Of a stretch of DNA of 64,000 bases, positions 10,276 through 20,920 are shown in pieces. The stretch is from Paratinospora sagittata (taxonomy: Eukaryota; Streptophyta; Magnoliopsida; Ranunculales; Menispermaceae), in assembly GCA_035771175.1 (NCBI GenBank), contig CM069590.1, positions 56,276,477 to 56,340,476 on the forward strand, in the 5' to 3' direction. Below the pieces are notes generated by a model, which did no database searches, was not told the DNA's origin, and saw only the letters and a program-made list of their open reading frames with translations. The position numbers and the translations under genes are program-made. Within the stretch, counting starts at the first letter, position 1, and the number at the start of each line of letters is the position of its first letter.

Positions 10276-12430
10276 TGTCACGACGCCCCTGACGTAGGCT
10301 GACGTCATAACCGGCACAGTGTACTATACACTGTACATACCCATATACAGTATACAATATACTGTCAGCCTTCACGTAGTCTCACAATCCTTCCCAATAT
10401 TTACAGAAATTTTTTTCCTAATATACCACAAATCAAATCCAATATAGATATCTATACTCATTCCATTCATTCACACATCAAATTTTCATTTCATCATCCA
10501 ATCTATTAAGCTATATATATATATGCCCACACATCCCATCTAGATGATATTACATATATATATACATATAATGTGTGATAAGTATACATATCAAAATAAC
10601 AAAAATATAATCTATTTCCTCCAAGCTTACATACACATACCAGACGAAGGCTCACGTGATTATCACTCCCGGATTTTCATTTTTCCTTCGACTCAATACC
10701 TGAAATATTGGAGGAAATGGAGTGAACAAACAACAGCTCAGTGAATATAGTTCTTGAGATGACAATTATATACATTTAGAGAAATATGACATTTAAAATC
10801 ATTTCAAACACTTATTCAACACATGCAACATTCAACGAATATATTATACATGTCAACAACATAAATTTCATGAGTTTTCCATAACACAATGCACAATCTC
10901 CCTCCTCCGCAAGGCAAGAGTGCGAGTCTAACCCTTGTATGACAGTTACAAGGTAGCCACAGCCTCTCATTACCCAATTCACAGTCATTTCAAGGATCGC
11001 AACCCTTGTTAGGATAGACCTACTGACAATGAGGACTCGCAAAACCTCATCCGGGTCTAATTCCTAACGAAATGACATCATTACAAACTCCAATTTCTAA
11101 AATCAGTTTGCATGATCTATAAAACTCAATGCATTATATATAACTATCACATGCATACAATCAAACATTTTATATGCGTACAATGTCATACAAGAGCCAA
11201 ATGAAGAAAACTATACTCACAGTACAACACGTTCAACTTAAACCCAATCATCGTCGCTTTCGAGTCCAGCTCCAAGTTAAATCCAACTAATTTAACCTGT
11301 CACAATCACTCCATAATTCAATTTCATGTATTCATATCTATTTAGATCTTTAATTTCTCAACTCACTTCAAATCACGAATAATAAATTCATTTAGGACTC
11401 ATAAGAAGTTGAAGAAACTACTATATCGTTTCTGTGGTTAATCTAGATATTTCCAAAAGAAAGAACAGTGAAAATAGACTTAGTTACTAAAACTATCAAA
11501 TCATATCCAAAAATCACAATCTTAGCATCGAAACGTCCGGAACTCAGTTCTCTACGATTCTATGATTTCAAATTACTGTTCACATTATTAGGTCACGTCA
11601 CTGTTCACAGTACTATTCACATCACTGTTCACTATTCACATTACTGTCACTATTTACATTACTGTGCACTATTCGCATCACTGTTTACTATTCATATCAC
11701 TGTTTATAGTACTATTTGTCACTATTCATTCAAAACATGTAAATTGTATTAAAATTGTCAAACGGTCTTCAAAACTCATGAAATGGAATCTAACCACATA
11801 TTTGGGGTCCTTACCGTCTAAGGAGTGTTTTTTTACCTTTCTAGCGAATTTTCATTTACATTGGGTCAAAACCCCATTTTGTCAAAACGCCGTAAAACGG
11901 CTCCCACAGTAAAAATTACTCTGCTAGAAAGTTTACATCTAACTTAGATAGTAATTTCACGAAGAAATAGAGTGGAAATCACTTACCGCCAGTCCGAATT
12001 TGACGCGAATCCCGCGTTTCTCCTTTTTCTTCTTCAACTTCTTCTTGGTTCTGGACGGTCTGCAACTTCGTTTTTTTTTTCTTTTTTGTTTATTACATAC
12101 TAGTACTGTTCACGATACTATTAGGTGAACAGTACCCGCAAATGAACAGTATTTTATTTTATTTTATTTTTTATTTCTCTTCTATACACTCAATTCACAT
12201 ATTTAATTAACCAACCCCATAAATTAATCAATTTAAATCAACTCCAATGTTTAACTTGTAAGCACCCATATAAGATGATCCTATAGGTATCATCTTCTTT
12301 CTTTACTAATCATACACACGTATATTTTACACACATATATTTGGCTATTACGTATAAAATATGTGTATTTTATATCTCGATATACGTGTATTTTAACGTA
12401 TGTATTTAATTAAAATTACGGGGTGTTACA
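10276..12430. mobile_element. Solo LTR (gypsy-like), 2155 bp, TSD GTTTG
   Basis: The unit starts TGTCACGACGCCCC and ends CGGGGTGTTACA, which are imperfect inverted termini. It is flanked by a perfect 5-bp duplication GTTTG (10271-10275 and 12431-12435). There is no reverse transcriptase, gag or integrase inside. TG...CA ends, a 5-bp duplication and no coding region mark a solo LTR left by recombination between two LTRs. The TGT-A/C-AC...CCCC type of terminus and the length suggest a Ty3/gypsy chromovirus; this family assignment is an inference. Confidence 0.8.
11590..11735. repeat. Degenerate CACTGTTCACTATTCAC array
   Basis: A stretch made of alternating ACTGTTCAC, ACTATTCAC and ACATCACTG-like words with substitutions, inside the solo LTR. 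Two further ACTGTTCACG/GTGAACAGTA words occur near 12105-12150, partly in inverse orientation. Confidence 0.7.
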
Positions 12431-13290
12431 GTTTGATCAAGCTATTCTTGAGTGTTTATAACACATACTTTTGATCTTGATCATTCTTGGAGGAGAAATC
12501 TCTCAACCACATTCATTTCGGAGAATCTACGAGCTTCATCTTACCTAAGTTGGGTAAAATCTCTTTTATGATTCTTGTGTTTGTGTTTGAGTAGAAACAG
12601 TTTTATTGTTTGATTTACTCTCTTATTAAATAGTTTTTCTCTCTATTGTGTGAAACCATTTTGATCCTAAAACTTATATCTTCTTGGTTTATGGTTTCAT
12701 TTGTTGGGTTTGATATCAATTCTTGTGCTACATATATTATTTGAATCGATTTTTCCTTGATCACAACTTATGCATATTGATTCACACACTTGAATATTTA
12801 TCTATATCTTTGAATCAATATTTGAAAATACATGTATGCATACGATTCTTGAACTTGCATAAACATATTTTGAATCGTTTGCATGCATTTTTGAAAGACT
12901 ATTTCAACGTGCACTTCACTTAGAATATTGTGGTTGGAATAATTTAGATTACTAATTACAAGATTGTATGCTAGAATTGTGAGAAAGTTCTTAGAACTTT
13001 TCTTAATATCATTTGTAACCTTAATGTATTGTTGACTTATTAGTCAATTGGAATTATACCTCTTTTTGTACGACTTTTAACCACGCTTGTAAGTTGGTTA
13101 GTGTATAGCTTCTAGCCATGCCCGCAAGGTTTACGACTTTTAGTTACGTCTATAAGTTAATTAGATTGTGTGGCTTTCACGCCTGTAAGTTAACTAGACT
13201 TAGTGGATTTGAAAAATCCTAATTGTAGGTGGTCAACTAGTGGAGTAGGTTCAAGGGATTTAGAGTTATGGTATGAATCTGTCTGATACA

Positions 13291-14363
13291 TCAAGTCCAA
13301 ATAATTAAAAAGCAAAAGAAAGAAATATTTTCATAGGAAGAAAGTAAAAATATTATTTTGGCAAAAGATTAAAAGATTTAAGACATGTTTTTAAATACAC
13401 AATGATTGAGATAGATATGTATGTGATGGGTATGTATTTCAAGAGAATAAAGTTCTAAACCATAATTTGAAACTAAAGATTACTTAATTTCTTAAAAACC
13501 TATAAATAAAATTAGAAAATTAGAAAAATAAAATATAAAGATCTTAATTAAAAAAACGTTAAATAAGGTTGTATTTAGTTGACAATTTTAAAACAAGAAA
13601 CTAATGGGAAAATAGAAAATTTTAAAACAGATTGTTCATCGTTTTAAAAAAACAACTTATTTTTCATATAAAAAGTTGAAAACTGTTTTTGACTCAAACC
13701 AAGTAAATTTTTTTTTTATTTTTTTTTTTTTAAAATTTTGGTTATCAGTTTTTCGACACTCCGGTGGTGTCCTCTTATCTTTTGGTGCGAGACTAATTTA
13801 CCTAAGTTCGGGAGTTCAAAGAGTAAAAACTTTTTCTTCCAACCAAGAATTTGTCGAGGGAAACTCGAACTCACGTCGCAGGTTCCTCAACCCCTTTGGG
13901 TTCAATCTCTTGGCCACCAAACTTTTATTTTTTAAAATTTTTAAATATTAAAAATTGTATCTAAATTACAAACAAAATGGACCTAAGTTTCCTTGAAGGA
14001 TTTGGTGATACTATCATGACTCTTGGTCACAAAATCAATGATTGCCAATTGTCTTCCTTCTTTGAAATCAATTAATTGCTAAATATAAGGAGTAGAATTA
14101 GCTAGATTGTTGTGTACAAGCAAAAAAATAAAAAAAAATTCCAATTTGGGTGATTGGCGGTGTTTGATTTTGTGCCAACTCATTGATTTGGTGCCTACAG
14201 TCCTAATAGTATTGATAATATAATTTATTAATATAATTCTAATTTTTTCGTTAAACCCTCGTCACAAAGCCTTTATATTTGTTGATTAGCGCTTAGGGGT
14301 GTTTTTTCCTGGTTTTTGCAACGCATTCGCAGAACGAAGCTTCTCGATATTTCAGCAAACGCG
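13291..14363. other. Spacer upstream of LTV1
   Basis: AT-rich sequence that contains the SINE-like insert at 13709-13920. The last few hundred bases before 14364 hold the promoter and 5' UTR of LTV1. An upstream in-frame ATG at 14316 exists but lies in the presumed leader. Confidence 0.5.
13709..13920 (-). mobile_element. tRNA-derived SINE, minus strand
   Basis: Read on the minus strand from 13920, an A-box-like GGTGGCCAAGAGATTG is followed by a B-box-like TGAGTTCGAGTTTCC. The body then ends in a long A-rich tail (T-run at 13709-13732 on the plus strand). This is the plan of a tRNA-derived SINE. No clear target duplication was found, and the family is not recognised. Confidence 0.55.
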
Positions 14364-16577
14364 ATGGGGAGGAAGATGAAGCCCATTGACAAGAAAAAAT
14401 CGGCAACTTTTCGGCTTCTGGCGAGAGACACTTCTGATCCTAATTACACCGATGAATCGAGCAGCGACCACGTTTTTGTTAGGGTTGACACAAACTCCTA
14501 CTCAGTACTTGGAATCGGCGACGAAGTTGCATCCATCGATCAACCTGGTTTTCCCGGAGAAACCAGCTTCGATGACGATCCAGATTCCATATTCGCCGAT
14601 GCACCAGAAGATGAAGACGGAGATTATTTACCTAGAAATCATGTTCTTCGAACTAATGGTATCGGTAGAACGCCGTTACCGGATCATATACGGAGGGAGA
14701 TTTTGGAGCTAGGGCTTCCAGATGATGGTTATAATTACCTTCAGCACTTGCGTGAAATTAAGAACACTGGTGGCGGTTCTACGTTCTATCAGAACAGTAA
14801 AGCCAAACTTGACGAGCTTCCGCTTGATGTTAAGGTTAGTAAAGTTGGATTACTCTGAAAAAAGGTTTTTTTTTTTTTTTTTAAATAACGTTTCTGGTTT
14901 TTTGTTTGAATTTTGTCTGTTTGCAGGCTTATGATGCTTCGAGAGTTCGGATAGCTGGAGCGGAAGGTAATTCGAATGGGAATTCGATTTACGATGTTTC
15001 ATCGAACACTGTTATTGTGAGAAGTCAAAAGGCTGTTGATCCTGAAGTAAATGCATTCCTTGATGATAGCGATATGTCTCGGTTTGGGTCGGATGTTGAG
15101 GATTTGGAAGAGGATTTTGTTGTGCAAGCGAATCCTCCTGAAGAGGATGATGGAATTGTTGAGAGGGAGATAAATTTAGGTGCGTCACCGCATGAAGTAG
15201 TCAAGAGAGAGTGCGATCCAGCTGATAATTACGTGGATCATGAAGATGAAAATTACTTAAATGGTGACAATATGTTATCAAGTTACAAACGAGGATCAAC
15301 GAGTGAGGTCGCAGGCCCTGAGCAGCCTAGAGTTCGTCGACTTTTGGATGAGCAGTTTGATATGGTAAGATTGTTATTTCTGTGTTTGAGCTGTTGCCTA
15401 TTTATGTTTTCTAGTTTTGCAATCTTATGAATTTACTGTTGCGTTTGCTGCCATTATCTAATTCGTTCTGCCTGTTGTTTTAACATACTAAAGATTGGCA
15501 ATCAAAATCATTTCACAATCATCTATCATGAAACAACTCATGTGTAGTGTATTTCTTCTGCTTGCAATACTATCAGTCATGTAGCATTTGCCATTTTAAC
15601 ATTCCTCATCTGTTTCTTGCAGCTTGCAATTCAGGAGTATGGTACAGATGATGATAGTGATTGTGCTGGTAGTGAAATTGCAGAAGGTGAGTCCTTGGTG
15701 GAGAGACTGAGTCATGCCCGCAATGACAATTTAATGAATGACTTGGTACTTGGTGATGAATATAAAGTTCCTGCTGATATCTTACGTGCAAATGAGGGAC
15801 TAAGAAATGAGGAACTTGTGAACTCAGCTGCGGATGTGCTCCAGCGTTGTGTAGAATATGCTAAGAGATATGAGAATGAAGACCAAGATGATGCGGAAGT
15901 GGTGATAGTGCAAGAAAGTAGTGATGAATCTGAGATGTGGGACTGTGAGACTATTGTATCTGTGTATTCAAATCTTGATAACCATCCCGGTAGAATAGAA
16001 GCTCCGGAGACAACAAGAAAGAAAAAACTTGCTGAATCTCTTTCGACGATTTCCACTGGGAATAATCAGTTGATATCTCTTCGAGGAAAGGAGAAGCTTC
16101 CGGTCGATTTTCTACCTCATAGCAGGAAAGTTGTTGCAGAGAAGCCAAGCAGAGTTCCAGGCTTGAGACCTGAATTGCATAAGAGAAGATCCCATGGAGA
16201 CGAGTTAAAGGAGGAAAAGAAAGAAAGAAAGGTTATGAAGCGTTTTAGCATTCATAAATGTTATTATGAATGAATTAGACTGTGTTCATTTATTATTGGT
16301 ATTAAAAGAGATTTCTTTTTTAATTGAGACACAATCATATAGGGACCCCCATATTAAGGTTTCTGTCAAAATCTAGAATGCTTAATTCTTTCTAAATGTG
16401 TACAGTTTACTTGCTGATATGGCTAGTCGACTTCCTTATCTGCAGGCTGCCGTAAAAGAGGAGCGACGAGAAGCCAGGCGTGCAAAGAAAGAAATGAAGG
16501 GGTTATACAAGTGTGAAGCTCAGCGTGCACAGAAGGCTGTTGCCATCTCAGGGCCAAGCTCCTTTCATCTTTTGTAA
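14364..16577 (+). CDS. LTV1: LTV1 ribosome biogenesis factor
   Basis: Four exons joined in frame: 14364-14834, 14927-15364, 15623-16231 and 16446-16577, giving 549 residues. All introns are phase 0 with GT-AG ends. The product matches the LTV1 family: a basic N-terminus with KKSATFRL, the YLQHLREIK motif (about 125-133) and VDPEVNAFLDDSD. Later motifs are RRLLDEQFDM-LAIQEYG across the second intron, an acidic region with ESSDESEMWDCE, and the final AVKEERREARRAKKEMK helix. LTV1 is a pre-40S assembly and export factor that helps place ribosomal proteins at the beak of the small subunit. I chose the start at MGRKMKPIDKKK over the in-frame ATG at 14316, because the family begins with this basic segment. 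The termini and motifs look intact. Confidence 0.92.
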
Positions 16578-17783
16578 GGTGATTGCCTAGTTTAACTTCT
16601 TGGTTGCTGTCCTCTCCTAAATTAGCAAAAATCTTAAAGTGATGGAGTACCAAGTTTAATGTATATAATACAGTTGAATTCAGATGAGTTTTTCAAATAA
16701 TTGAGTTTATTAAATTTGTATTTCAGGAAAAATTCTTTTGGTTGTTTTTATGATAGACAGTCTTTAATTCTCGAGTGAAGAAGAAAAAGATTTTGGCTAT
16801 GTTTATTGAGTGTTGTTACACACTTGATTGAATCTTGTGATAGCAATTTCTTTTAACATTTGGCCTTTGAAGTTGGAAATTCATAATGGAGATATCATTT
16901 TGTTTCATTCAACGAGCACATTCTGTTGAAGCACTTTATTTGAAAGCACAGATTTTTTTCAATCAATCTATTATGTTCTGCTTCAATAATAGTGTGATTT
17001 AGGGAGTAGTATCAGTGATGAGTCAACTTATTTTTCTCCTGTGCCTTCTCTTAAAATCAGGTAAATGTGGTATGATGCGCAGAAGATGAAGGAACCGTCC
17101 AACCTGTGGGCTGATATGCAGCTGGAGATACGTATATACTGGATAGCAGTGATAAAATCACATCTCAGTGTTGAGAGGCGGGCATGGCGATTTGAAGTTT
17201 CTGCATTGGGCTTTCCATGTGATCAAGTCCTGTATGTCCTGTCCTCTCTATGTTTGCTGTTCTAATGCCGTTGCTTAAACATTATTTGGCAACTGACCTT
17301 TTGGTCTAGATTCAGTATCTTATTATGATCTGAAGCAAAATTTTGTTTTGTAAGTGTCATATATATATATATATATATATTGAATGGAAACTACTTTTGA
17401 TGAATTTATTTTTTTTAGATGCTCGCACAAAAAATACACCCGACGTTCATGTCTGAGATTCTTTAGCTGGTTTGATTAAAGAGGATTTTGCAGAAGAAAT
17501 AACGACTATAGATAATATGGTCCATCTTTCCCTGAATAAATGTTGCCAGATTTGTGGCATTCTTGTTTTAGATGCTTTTGCACCTAAAAAAACAAACAGA
17601 AAGTAACTAAGCTATAACAATAGCACCCAGTTCTTGAGCTATAGCTCAAATTACCATTTCCAAGGTTGATTGTTATGTCACGTGAAATTTCTGTGGATCG
17701 ATCACAAAAGTTGCTGGCGGTCTTGTAACTTGTAAGGGAGAAGAGAATTTAAACTTTTCTTTTGTTTTCTTTAACAGAAAAGC
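16578..17783. other. LTV1 3' flank
   Basis: It begins with the LTV1 3' UTR. A 66-codon frame at 17065-17265 has an AG-like acceptor just before it and more G+C than its surroundings. It could be a 3' UTR exon or a remnant, but I recognise no protein. A (TA)n run lies at about 17361-17381. Confidence 0.4.
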
Positions 17784-17789
17784 AAAAAA
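17784..17789 (-). terminator. Pol III T-run terminator
   Basis: Six thymines on the minus strand, two bases after the 3' end of the tRNA-Glu gene. This is the normal RNA polymerase III stop signal. Confidence 0.85.
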
Positions 17790-17791
17790 TT

Positions 17792-17863
17792 TCCGTTGCC
17801 GGGACTTGAACCCGGGTCTCTCGGGTGAGAGCCGAGTATCCTAACCAACTAGACTACAACGGA
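17792..17863 (-). tRNA. tRNA-Glu (anticodon CTC)
   Basis: A 72-nt gene on the minus strand. The acceptor stem is TCCGTTG/CAACGGA. The D-arm is GTCTAGTTGGTTAGGAT, the anticodon loop is CTCTCAC with anticodon CTC, and the T-arm is CCGGGTTCAAGTCCCGG. The stems pair fully by eye, there is no intron, and the internal A and B boxes are intact. A T6 terminator follows. It is probably functional in nuclear-encoded translation of GAG codons. Confidence 0.95.
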
Positions 17864-18508
17864 TTTTCTATCAATATTAAAACTTTTGTAATATATTTTA
17901 TATTAAAAATAAACAATGGAATAATAATAATTACTCCATTTTTCACAAAGGTGACATTAATTAACCTCACCAGAAAACATGTAATTTACAATAGATGGAT
18001 ATACAGAAGCAAGTGAAATCCACTTTCGGCTGGAAGGAAGGACGAGAAGGGATAAGCAACAGTTGGCATTGGGGTACAAGAATTTAATGATCCCATTAAA
18101 GGGTACTCAAAAACAATGACAGGGCATGTGCCCAGGAAACACAACTTCCCTGATTGATAGAGAACTAGAAACATTACAATGTAGATCCTTCCATTACTCC
18201 ATAGAGGAAATTATTCTGCGAATTAATTCCATCTCAAAGGCTGCTCCTAATTATAGGGGATGACCCGTGAATGAAGACACTCCTTACTCTTCAAAAACAC
18301 TGAAAACAAAAAGGACCACGTAATTACTACACACACTTGTCACTAAACAATGAATTCATACTGCACATATCTTAGAATTTATTATACAAGAACACAAGAT
18401 GCTACTCAAAACACAACTTATAATCTACATTAAATTTCACACACTGAACAATTGTAGACTGGTGGAATATTACAGGATATTTAAACACTACTAAATGCAC
18501 ACTAAAAG
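17864..18508. other. 3' UTR/spacer downstream of the long TPR gene
   Basis: Sequence between the tRNA and the minus-strand TPR gene. The part near 18508 should be the TPR 3' UTR. No other feature is seen. Confidence 0.5.
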
Positions 18509-20920
18509 CTATGGATCATTCTCATAGCTCTTAGAATGCAAACTAAATAACCTGCACTTGTCTTTCATGGCTTCAGCTTCACTCCCATATTCTTTAAACC
18601 TATACTCTTCTTGCTTATATGCTGATGGCACCTTCCCTTCACTATAGCATTGGTTACACAAACTGAAATGAGATTTCAACTCCTTGAATCGTGATCCAAT
18701 TATTGGGTAGCGGCATACAGCGCAAGCATGATTACCATGTCGAGTTCTATCCCCATTTTCAAGCTTTAAAAGAGTGGTCATGATCCCAAAACCCCAATCA
18801 TGATCATCAAGCATCACAAGGAACTCAGGAAAAGAGACCATCGATTCATCATCTTCTCCATGGACTTCCAACATTTCACTGATCCCTTGAGAAGGAATAT
18901 AAACAGCCCTCAACGACTTTATATATGTTAGCGCGTCAGCTCTCCTAATCTGCGCATTAGCTTTGTTTACAGGCCGGGATACAAGGGCATCAAAGGCAGC
19001 TCGTTTCCTCTTGTCAGGAGGGCCTGCACAAATGGGAGCAAGAACAGCGTAAAACATGCCCAAATCCACCTTGCCTGAAGATGTAGCATCCAAAACAGAT
19101 AGAACCCTCTCATTGATAGCTTTCACTGATCCTTGAAACGTTTCGGGCTTCAAGAAATGAAGCAACCTGTGAAGAATTTCCTCCAACGAAGCCTTGCGAA
19201 TGGACTTTACTGGGACACCACTACCAGAGTAGGACAATGGGACTTCTGTTTCGTTCATTTCCTTCTTGAGAAGATCCACATTGCATCGACTCAGTCGGGT
19301 GAGCCTTTGGAAAGCCCTGATTTCAAGAGCATTAGCCAAGACTTGTCTTTGTGTAGTCTTCTGACCTACCCTCTTAAACTTTGATAGCTCCACAACTATA
19401 AAAGCTCCTTCCCCATCAGCACCACCATTTGCTGCTTTAGGTCTCTTCCTCTGCAATTGCTTCAAATGAGCAATGGCATCGTGCAACTCGACCCTGTTTG
19501 TCATCTTAAAAGCCTCTTTCAGGGATTTCCTAGCTTCTTCAGCTTCCCCAGCTCCCAACAAAGCCACCGCTTTGTTAAGCTGTGCGCGCCAATTGTTTGG
19601 CCACACAGCTAAAACTCTAGTATACATCTCGGAAGCTCTTTGGTACCTGCCCATGTCCATATAAAGACCACCCAAATTGTACAAAGCATCAACATGTCCA
19701 GGCTTCAAATCAATAGCTTTCTGAAACTCCTGAATTGCTCTCTCATCCTCTCCCATAGCATGCAAAGCTGATGCCAAATCACAATGTGCATCAGCATAAT
19801 CAGGTTTCAAAAAAATGGCCTCTTCCAATGCCTTCTCTGCTGCCCTATACTCTCCAACTCCAAATAAAGCACTACCAAGAAGCTTCAAAGCCCTAAAATG
19901 TGTCGAACAAAGAATTGCAGCTTCTCTATAATGTTCACAAGCACCTAAAACCATACCTTCCCCTTCAAGTGAAATACCAAGATTCACATGAATTTGAGGA
20001 AGAAGATAAGCCCATTGGTTCCCACCAGACTCAGCAGCTTCAAGAGCCAAAGAGAACTCCTCCTTTGATTCTCCATACCTCCCAAGAACATACAAACAAT
20101 TCCCAGCCCTAAAATGTGGCCTGATATCAGTAGGTTGAAGCTCACAAGCCCTCTTGAAACTCACCAAAGCCTCCTTAAACAACTGATGCTCATACAAAAC
20201 CCTTCCAATTGCCATGTGCCCATCAAATGCTTCTTCCCTTGACCTAGCTGCATCTGCCCTAACTCTCAAAACCCCTAATTCCTTCAAAAATGCTGCATAA
20301 TCTTGCCCTGATTCCTCCCAAAAAACCCTTTTTTCTGAAATTTCAGCAGATGGCCCTAATTCTCTAGACCACCCAGGATCCGAATACACATCAAAATTAT
20401 CCCCTTTCAATCTCCCATCTTTCGCTTGCTTCACTTTCAATCTCTTGATCAAAAGCTCCAAATCGTCCACAAGCTTCCACGTATCATCAAAAACTATTCC
20501 ATGATTCGGAGACGCGGCCCAAGCAGCGACCCTCTGTTTCTTCTGCGATTCAACCAATCTTTCATCTGCAATTGAAGACGAAGACGCTTCGGAAGCCAAT
20601 GAAATCCCTAGAGCGGTAGAATCTAGCGTTAGTTCGAGACCCAGAGCGTCGAAATCCCTATCGACGTCTCCGGCGCCGTCGTCGTACGTTCGGAGAAGAC
20701 CGTTGTATGTGAGGCCCTTGTCGCCGTCGATGAATTCTCCGTAGGTTTTGAAGACCTCGTCGAGAATCGCGTTGATCTGTTCGTCGCTGAATTTGACTCT
20801 AGGGTTTACAGCTACGACAAGAGCCGCCATTTCTTCTCTGTTGAGACCACCGTCTCCGTTACCGTCGAATTGCTCGAATATTCTCTTTACTTTCTCTGCT
20901 CTGCTGCCTCTGGAAGCCAT
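18509..20920 (-). CDS. EF-hand/TPR/ZZ-finger calcium-binding protein
   Basis: A single-exon frame of 803 residues, the usual length for the plant family At1g05150/At2g32450. The N-terminal EF-hand loop is D19-G-N-G-D-G-G-L-N-R-E-E30. Tetratricopeptide repeats run from about 230 to 490, followed by a basic linker (KRPK...). Then come two weaker calcium-binding-like segments (around DATSSGKVDLGMF and EVHGEDDESMVSFPEF). A ZZ-type zinc finger near 730-770 has CAVC and CNQC pairs plus histidines. Function is poorly known; calcium-regulated scaffolding is inferred from the domains. The 5' leader just after 20920 is pyrimidine-rich on the coding strand. It is the full-length relative of the gene at 1056-2765, with the LTV1 gene, the tRNA and retroelements between them. 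Confidence 0.93.
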   Translation of the reverse strand: MASRGSRAEKVKRIFEQFDGNGDGGLNREEMAALVVAVNPRVKFSDEQINAILDEVFKTYGEFIDGDKGLTYNGLLRTYDDGAGDVDRDFDALGLELTLDSTALGISLASEASSSSIADERLVESQKKQRVAAWAASPNHGIVFDDTWKLVDDLELLIKRLKVKQAKDGRLKGDNFDVYSDPGWSRELGPSAEISEKRVFWEESGQDYAAFLKELGVLRVRADAARSREEAFDGHMAIGRVLYEHQLFKEALVSFKRACELQPTDIRPHFRAGNCLYVLGRYGESKEEFSLALEAAESGGNQWAYLLPQIHVNLGISLEGEGMVLGACEHYREAAILCSTHFRALKLLGSALFGVGEYRAAEKALEEAIFLKPDYADAHCDLASALHAMGEDERAIQEFQKAIDLKPGHVDALYNLGGLYMDMGRYQRASEMYTRVLAVWPNNWRAQLNKAVALLGAGEAEEARKSLKEAFKMTNRVELHDAIAHLKQLQRKRPKAANGGADGEGAFIVVELSKFKRVGQKTTQRQVLANALEIRAFQRLTRLSRCNVDLLKKEMNETEVPLSYSGSGVPVKSIRKASLEEILHRLLHFLKPETFQGSVKAINERVLSVLDATSSGKVDLGMFYAVLAPICAGPPDKRKRAAFDALVSRPVNKANAQIRRADALTYIKSLRAVYIPSQGISEMLEVHGEDDESMVSFPEFLVMLDDHDWGFGIMTTLLKLENGDRTRHGNHACAVCRYPIIGSRFKELKSHFSLCNQCYSEGKVPSAYKQEEYRFKEYGSEAEAMKDKCRLFSLHSKSYENDP

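Larger units (their letters stand above)
9843..13290 (+). mobile_element. LTR-like remnant hosting a nested solo LTR
   Basis: At 9843 the RNase H homology of the preceding element ends and a sequence starting TGTAACGTCTC begins. It contains a TATA-like CTCTATAAATA at about 10048 and text typical of LTR leaders. It is interrupted by the solo LTR at 10276-12430 and resumes after 12435. The right end near 13290 is a guess: no terminal CA with a matching target duplication was found. It is probably a truncated or solo LTR of another retroelement. Confidence 0.4.

Noticed and set aside
11590..11735. Possible CRISPR-like repeat array
   Set aside because: The units are short, degenerate and contiguous without unique spacers, and this is plant nuclear DNA.
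11468..11912. Two overlapping frames rich in His, Tyr and Thr
   Set aside because: They are translations of the ACTGTTCAC word array in the solo LTR.
15606..16148. Minus-strand frames of 61-114 codons
   Set aside because: They are antisense to LTV1 exon 3, whose plus-strand reading is strongly supported.
16440..16583. Suspected frameshift at the LTV1 C-terminus
   Set aside because: Rechecked: the frame runs to SGPSSFHLL and a TAA at 16575-16577 without any shift.
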